Shown here piece by piece: positions 57,732-64,000 of a DNA stretch of 64,000 nt. Origin of the DNA: Ciona savignyi (Eukaryota; Chordata; Ascidiacea; Phlebobranchia; Cionidae). The notes beneath the pieces are model-generated. The model saw nothing but the letters and a program-made list of their open reading frames with translations. It made no database searches and was not told where the DNA came from. The position numbers and the translations under genes are program-made. Every line of letters begins with the position of its first letter. Position 1 is the stretch's first letter. The stretch is from contig CH003200.1 in assembly GCA_000149265.1 (NCBI GenBank), forward strand, positions 57,239 to 121,238. The letters run 5' to 3'.

Positions 57732-58735
57732 GCTCAACTGTTCAAACCGATAAATGCTACGCCAGCACCCACATACCTAATGTTTATTTAAACGTTGTTC
57801 CTGTTAAAGTCCGTTATGCAGACAAAGAGGTTGCAACCTATGCATTTCTCGTCCATGGTTCCACTACAACACTCTGTGAGCGCTCGCTGGTAAGCTCACT
57901 GAATGCCGCTGGTAATCCACGTTGCATTACGTTAAAAACCCTAACATCATCTCGAGTCTTAGATACAGTGTCCATCGCACTTTCTGTTCAGCCTGTGGAG
58001 GGTGGAGATTGGATTGAACTTCCCGACGTCGTTGCTATTGATAAAATACCCGTGAAGCCTAATGTTTTACATAATCCGCAGACGCTACAGCGCCACAGAC
58101 ATTTGCAAGGTGTGAAATTTCCGCAGATCGAAGGTGGATCAGTTAAACTGCTAACCGGCACCAACGTTCCCCAAGTTTTCCGTGTCGAGTCTATGAGAAG
58201 CGGAAACGGTCGCTGTCCCGACGCTGTCAAAACCCGTCTAGGATGGTCCCTTCTAGGCCCCTGTGGTGACGAAAGCCGTTCCAATTGTAAGGCCAGCGTT
58301 ATGTTTCTAAAGGATAAAAGCGATGTTAATCCGATGATTGACGATCTCGATGACCTCAACGACAGCTTTCTTCGGTTCCCGACCTCGATTGAAGACCGAA
58401 GAGCACACGACCTTATGAAGGAATCAGTTAAGTTTGTTGATAATCATTATGAACTACCCCTCCCATGGCGCCACGATTACCAGATTCCCCCAGACAATGG
58501 CGCCATGGCAATGGGGCGCCTTAAAGGTTTAGCAAAGCGACTTGACCAAAACCCAGATATTAAGCAAAAATATGCCAATCAAGTGAACGACATGATAACT
58601 AAGGGATATGCCGAAAAGGTGCCATCTGACATCGTCACCGACCGCCGAATCTGGTACCTACCGCACCACTCCGTCACCAACCCTCACAAACCAGACAAAT
58701 TACGTGTCGTTTTCGACTGTGCCGCTCAGCATTAA
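57476..58735 (+). pseudogene. BEL/Pao zinc knuckle, protease and start of reverse transcriptase
   Basis: Open for 419 codons. A CX2CX4HX4C knuckle (CSRCLGSGHFAREC) is followed by the DUF1758-type aspartic protease with FLVHGSTTTLCE, where the family has Asp in place of His. The frame then reaches the reverse transcriptase entry (KLRVVFDCAAQ) and stops at TAA 58733-58735, in frame with the continuation at 58739. Confidence 0.85.
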
Positions 58736-58738
58736 GGC

Positions 58739-59300
58739 GTGTCCATTAACCAGGTTCTCATGCAAGGCCCTGATCTTGTAAATAGTCTCGTCGGGGTACT
58801 TACACGGTTTCGCAGAGACCCGATCGCACTTGTTGCAGATATCGAAGGTATGTTTCATCAGGTCCGTGTAGCACAGCGCGACCGCGATTGCTTTAGATTC
58901 TGTTGGTGGCCCGGTGGAAACACGTCACTGCAACCCACTCCGCACAGGGATGAAGGTGAAGGTACACTTGTTTGGAGCGACGTCCTCACCATGCTGCGCT
59001 TCCTTTTGCTAACGTCAAGCCGCTGTAGATTTCGGTGGTGAGTTTAAACCCAGTGTATCATCGGCAATTAGGAATAATTTTTACGTGGATGATTGCCTAG
59101 TATCAGTACCGACACCGCAAATCGGTGTCCAAATGGCTCGAGATCTCCGTAATCTTTTAGCAAGAGCTGGCTTTAATTTGACTAAATGACTGTCTAATAG
59201 TAAGGAAGCCATAGACTCCATTCCCGAACAGGAACGATCAAAATCACTGCAAGTGCGGTCGCTTGATGGACAGATTAATGAGCGTGTACTTGGTGTGAAT
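58739..59300 (+). pseudogene. BEL/Pao reverse transcriptase, broken
   Basis: [20 protein letters not shown] and [12 protein letters not shown] are reverse transcriptase motifs. A frameshift follows near 58935. The catalytic FYVDD lies at 59079-59093, then a TGA interrupts the frame at about 59187 and a TAG near 59300. Confidence 0.85.
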
Positions 59301-59579
59301 TAGGATGTTTGTGCTGACATGTTTAAATTTACAATTTCCTTGCAGATGAAACCTCGAACACGCCATGGAATGTTATCTACAATGAAATTTTTTTTGACCC
59401 GCTTGGATTTGTTGCCCTCGTCGTTTTAGAGGCACGTTTGATTTATCGCAGCTTATGCCAGCAGGAGATAGAATAGGACAAGCCAATTCCTCTTCCAGAA
59501 CTTAAAAGATGGGAGAAATGGGTCGCGAGCCTGGCACAACTACACGACATATCCATTCCCCGAAGCTTCGGTCTACGAG

Positions 59580-60163
59580 GCCATGAAGATATTCAGCCAT
59601 GCCAACTACACTACTTTGCCGACGCATCGAAAATTGCGTACGGTGTCGCATGTTACCTGCGAGTTTGTAACCGCTACAATACCGAGGTAAGCTGTACCTT
59701 TTTAATGGGCAAATTTCGCTTAGCGCCGAAAGACGAGGTATCCATACCTCGATTAGAATTAGTGACTGCTGCAGCTGCAGTAAAGATAAACCAACCTCTG
59801 AAAATGGAACTCTGATTAGAGCTATGCCCGTCCATGTATTGGACCGATTCGTCCGTCGTGTTGCAAAGCATATTTAATGACCGCAAAAGGTTCCCCCTTT
59901 TTGTGTTTATGCGCTTAGCATTTATTTCCAAGCATTCATGTACACGCAACTGGAGACACGTTCTAACGAAACTGAACCCTGCCGACTGTGCATCAAGAGG
60001 CGCCAGCGCAGATTCCTTAATTTCCAATGAAATTTGGTTCACAGGGCCCGGATTTCTACAAGCTCCCCAGGAACATTGGCCCAACGCGTTCAAGAAAAGG
60101 GACCTGTCACTCAAGGACATTAAAGCTTTCGATAAGCAAACCGGTAACGTATTTTCTGCATAG
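59580..60163 (+). pseudogene. BEL/Pao RNase H region, broken
   Basis: YFADASKIAYGVACYLRV with its Asp at 59621-59623, then MYWTDSSVVLQSI (59834 on) and NPADCASRGASADSL, all characteristic of BEL/Pao RNase H. Stops separate the pieces. Confidence 0.8.
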
Positions 60164-60385
60164 GAAACCACTCCCGCCACTGATATCCTGATAACGCACT
60201 ATTCTAATTGGCATCGTTTGAAGGCTGCAGTTGCGTGGATATTAAGATTTGGAGCGCATCTCCGAGCACGTGCAGCCAATGGAGTTCCAGAACCAGTTTC
60301 CGTTCGTATAACAGTCGCCGAACTTGCCCATGCCGAGACGTCACTGATAAGGTATGTTTAAACTCACCATTTTACTGACTGGAAA

Positions 60386-61453
60386 GTGGCCTCCACTAAC
60401 AAAATTGCTACAAACCTGTCGAACCCAACGACCATAATAAATAAACTTGACGTTATATTGGTGGATAGTGTGGTACGTGTTGGCGGACGGTTGAACAGAG
60501 CTCCAATTAATTATGACGCTAAACACCCTATAATACTACCCCATTCTTCACACCTCACAGACCTTATTATTTCACGCTACCACAACCTTTGCGGCCACTC
60601 CGGTCTTAGCCATACGTTGAATTCACTGAGTCTTCGATTCTGGATCGTGCGAGCTCATGCAGCTGTGAGAAGGGTTTTGAACGCTTGTCTGCATTGCCTC
60701 CGAAGAAACGCCAAACCCCAGCAACAAATTATGGCCGAACTACCTCCACCCAGAATGCAGGTGAATTTGCAGCCGTTTTCTCACAACATAATTGATTATT
60801 TTGGACCGTTTATAGTTCGACAAGGACGGAGTGAAATAAAGAGGTATGGTTGCCTTTTTACTTGTATGACAACTAGAGAAGTTCATCTAGAACTTGCCAA
60901 CGATTTGACAACTGACGCACTGATTAATGCATTACGAAGATTTATTGCTCGACGAGGAACCACGTCTCACATTTACTCCGACAGTTCCATACCTGGTTGG
61001 GGCCAAACGGTTGCTCCGCGAGTCCATCCAGGAATGGAACCAAAATCGAATACATGACTTTCTTCTACAACGCGAAATTCAATGGAATTTCAACCCTCCC
61101 TGCGCTTCACACATGGGTGGAGCCTGGGAAAGAATGATTAGATCCGTTCGTCGGATTTTACTTTTCCATTTCAGGTGAAAAGACATTGAACGATGATCAA
61201 TTGACAACCTTGCTGCTGGAGTCCGAGGCAATATTGAAATTGTCGACCACTCACCCGTTACACTGGATAATCGATGGCGAGACGCCAATAACACCGAACA
61301 CTTGCTCAAGGTGAACCCGTCAAGTGAGCTGCCTCCAACTTTGACCAATGAACGGACTATGTTACGCTCGACCCCGCTGGCGCTACGTTCAACATATAGC
61401 GAACCGATTTTGGGGAGTACCTCCGAACTATCATCGCACGCCAGAAATGGCAC
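60386..61453 (+). pseudogene. BEL/Pao integrase, broken
   Basis: An HHCC zinc module (ISRYHNLCGHSG ... CLHCLRR) and the core with DYFGPF and TTREVHLELANDL occupy one frame to 61057. The middle Asp region is disrupted near 60985. The Glu region (HMGGAWERMIRSVRR) lies in another frame to 61178. Confidence 0.85.
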
Positions 61454-61468
61454 AAAATAAAAGAAAAC

Positions 61469-61696
61469 GTGAAGATCGGAGACGGTGTACTTATTGTGAA
61501 CAATACAACAACACGATCACAATGGTCCATTGGAAGAATCACCTCCGTGTACCCGAACAGCCACGGTGTAGTTCGAAATGTGCTAGTCAAAGCACGTGAC
61601 ACCGAATTCAAGAGACCGATACACAAACTATGTATCATAGTACCCGCTACGAACGTGCGCAATGAGAGCGATGACCCTGCTACAGCTCTTAAATAG
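61469..61696 (+). pseudogene. BEL/Pao integrase C-terminal (DUF5641-type) domain
   Basis: KIGDGVLIVNNTTTRSQWSI then GRITSVYPN.HGVVRNVLVK, the family's last domain; TAG at 61696 is probably the native end of pol. Confidence 0.8.
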
Positions 61697-61815
61697 AATG
61701 CCGGGAATTTAGGGTACTTTTAGCCCAGTCACTGGATTATTAATCTTTACACGCGACGTAAATCAATTAAATTGTTAATTGCTCAAACGTACGATCTCGC
61801 AATTTGGGGGGGAAG

Positions 61816-64000
61816 TGTAAGATTTATCGTCGCCGTATTGTATATACTTATAAGATCGCTATTGTATTCCCTTTTTTCTCACCATTTCACCAAAGTATAA
61901 AAACCTCGTTTTTTACCACCTGCTCCATTATCGTGAAGTAATCGGTCCTTCGAAAGTTTAGTTATTAAGATGTGTATAATGTATTTTGGCTCCTGTTCAG
62001 TCACAATTTGGTAAATATTGTTTTATTTCAATAAATTTGTTTTCATTTAATTGTACATATATTTTTCCTTAGAAAACCGTCATTTCAAGACTTTTCGTTT
62101 TCGCCATCATTCAAATTCGAATAAATTCATGAAGTTTTGGACAATGACGCGTTATTTCAAGCTCTGAATAAGAGACGCCGTCTAAGCATACTGCAACCTC
62201 TCACTAAGGTAGGTGTTAGGAGCCAGCACCTTGTCGGGAGGTTACATCGTTTTTAAATTCATTGAACTACCGTCGTCGTTCCCGTCCCGTCGTCGTACTC
62301 GTCCAGTCGTCGTTCCCGTCCAGTCGTCGTTCCCGTCCCGTTCATGCTGATAATCCTCAAAATGACGATTCCCGAGACTTTAAATTGTCTCAAACGCGTG
62401 TGCGTCAGTGGTTAAATAAAGTTGAATCACAAGTAGCAAGGACTGGCCGCTACACGCCGAGCATAACTTTCTACTACAAGCTCTACCCGGAGTGAACGCC
62501 GAAAATGCCAAATTACTTTAAAACTACCTGAACTCGCTAATAAGCAAGCTACGGACAGGTCGTACGAAACACGCCAGCGTGCAAATGAGCAAGCAGACCG
62601 CGACGTCGAGATGGCTCGCTTAGTGGCGGAAGAAGCTAATCGTAAGGCCCGCTTAGCGGAGGAACAAGCTAATAAAAGGGCTCGCGAACCTATAGAAGAA
62701 GCAGAGCGTATCTCCCACGAAAAACAACGAGAATTGGAATATGCAAAGGCAGTTTCTCAGGCTTATGAGGTTGAAGAAAACCCGGAGGTTGTAGACTTGA
62801 CCTTACCCACATTACAACCCACCGTCGTAACTACAGCCATTAAACCTACTGCAACACGGCATTCGCTTGCAGAAGCTCTTCCCAACTTAAGCCTTCACAC
62901 GAGATCGGTCGCAGAGTTATCATCGAGACTGGAAGGACAAAATATTCCACCGGTAGGCCATGAATACCGCCACCATACCAGTCGCGTAATTCCCGAAAGT
63001 CATAAATATAAACCTGACCCATGCCGCATATCAAAAGAATTCCATGGACATGAGTTACCCATTACTCAAAATGGTCCTGGCCGCCAAGGACACGTATCGA
63101 CTGATTTTGGAGAACGATTTCTGCCACGCCCGGTTATCGAAAAGTTTAACGGCGACCCCATGAAGTACTGGACGTTTATTCGTCAGTTTGAAATCCACAT
63201 TACAAGAAAGACAGAAGGCGACGATATTAGACTCGTGTTTTTGATTCAACATTGTGGACCCAATGTAAGTGAAAGGTTATCTCACCTTACCTCTAAACCT
63301 CCCAAGATTGGCTTGCAATCCGCTCGACGTATATTGTATGACGAATACGGCCAACCGCACCAAATTGCTCGTTGCTGTGAGGAACTTCTAAACAGTGCCC
63401 CGATGATAAAGGAAAATCATCCCCCCCCCCCGAAGAACTAAAGAAAATGTCGGTTTTAATGAATCGATGCTGCACCTGCTTTGAAGACACGGACCGATCC
63501 TCTAGTCTAGATTCTATGGAAGTTATGCTTTCGTTGATTAATAAGTTACCTCGCTCATTGGTGAACGAGTGGGTAAAATGGTCCAGAGACATTGAACGCC
63601 AGAGGGAAAGTCGTGCTAAATTTTCAGATTTGTCTGCATTTATTTGTGAATACAGCGATCGAATTAACTCGATATTTGGACGTGCAATCTTTAGCAAGCC
63701 TATCACTACCCAGGGGAGGACACGAACCTTTGCTTACCATTCCTCTATCGCCGAAACACCCTGGGTAGGCAATGCGTCTAACCCTGCTTGCCCTCTTTGT
63801 ACAGGTGCCCGTCATCATCTTGCTTCATGCCAGAAGTTAATAAGTCCTGGAGAGAGAGGGATGAATTCGTCCGGTTCCGCGCACTCTGTTCAAGGTGCCT
63901 TGGTTCCGGCCACTTCGCCCGAGAATGCAGAAGTAATAGCCGCTGCAACGAGCCTGGATGTCGAGGTATCTTTCATCACAAATTGTTACATATGCCTTAT
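61816..64000 (+). mobile_element. Second BEL/Pao copy (LTR, leader, gag), cut by window end
   Basis: The LTR begins TGTAAGATTTATC directly after the first copy's purine tract, with TATAAAA at 61896 and AATAAA at 62030. Downstream it repeats the first copy nearly base for base: Arg-rich gag piece 62262-62495 with the same TGA, gag 62611-63441, zinc motif near 63800. Few differences are seen, mostly indels in homopolymers. Confidence 0.93.

Larger units (their letters stand above)
55538..61815 (+). mobile_element. BEL/Pao LTR retrotransposon, decayed, first copy
   Basis: LTR, gag, zinc knuckles, protease, reverse transcriptase, RNase H and integrase in BEL/Pao order, ending in a purine tract (GGGGGGGAAG) next to the next LTR. 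Many frames are broken by stops and indels from 56.1 to 61.4 kb, so it cannot encode a working polyprotein. The segment before the left LTR ends TAGAG, a possible target duplication whose partner lies outside the window. Confidence 0.93.

Noticed and set aside
37000..64000. CRISPR array, bacterial operons or phage genes
   Set aside because: Repeats are dispersed SINEs and MITEs with eukaryotic exon structure around them; no regularly spaced repeats.

Overview
The window is animal nuclear DNA: AT-rich, with many short exons and GT/AG introns. It probably comes from an ascidian of the Ciona type. The evidence is one PDE4-type phosphodiesterase locus rather than a vertebrate set of four, compact introns, 3' splice sites 8-23 nt upstream of the start codon in all four genes (ascidians add a spliced leader by trans-splicing), and many tRNA-derived SINEs and short MITEs. 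The species cannot be fixed from sequence alone.

Layout. (1) 3.9-35.2 kb, plus strand: a complete cAMP-specific phosphodiesterase 4 gene. Fifteen shared exons (22647-35194) encode UCR1, UCR2, the HD-type catalytic domain and a C-terminal tail with ERK-type sites. Upstream lie six alternative N-terminal coding regions: a two-exon one at 3871-4678 and single exons ending at 10506, 14315, 17151, 19347 and 22288. Each ends in the same codon phase, so each can join the first shared exon. Predicted isoforms run from about 732 to about 1027 residues. (2) 36.7-39.3 kb, plus strand: a four-exon Tctex1-domain dynein light chain gene, closest to DYNLT5/TCTEX1D1. (3) 50.4-40.5 kb, minus strand: a RanBP3 gene with about 12 exons, convergent with the dynein gene. 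(4) 54.87-54.69 kb, minus strand: a 60-residue ORF of unknown function. (5) 55.5 kb to the window end: a decayed BEL/Pao LTR retrotransposon, followed through a shared LTR by the start of a second, nearly identical copy that runs off the window.

Repeats. A tRNA-derived SINE family is concentrated in 37.6-50.8 kb, in both orientations and in most RanBP3 introns. There are MITEs of hAT type (8-bp target duplications), pogo/Tigger type (TA) and a 217-220-bp fold-back type with 9-10-bp duplications.

How the genes relate. PDE4 hydrolyses cAMP. The UCR1 PKA site is present, as are the ERK docking motifs, and perfect CRE octamers lie upstream of two of the alternative first exons, so feedback on cAMP signalling at both protein and promoter level is plausible. 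RanBP3 (CRM1-dependent nuclear export) and the dynein light chain have no evident pathway link to PDE4; this looks like ordinary chromosomal neighbourhood.

Exon boundaries were set by hand from GT/AG sites, phase continuity and family similarity. No transcript data were available.
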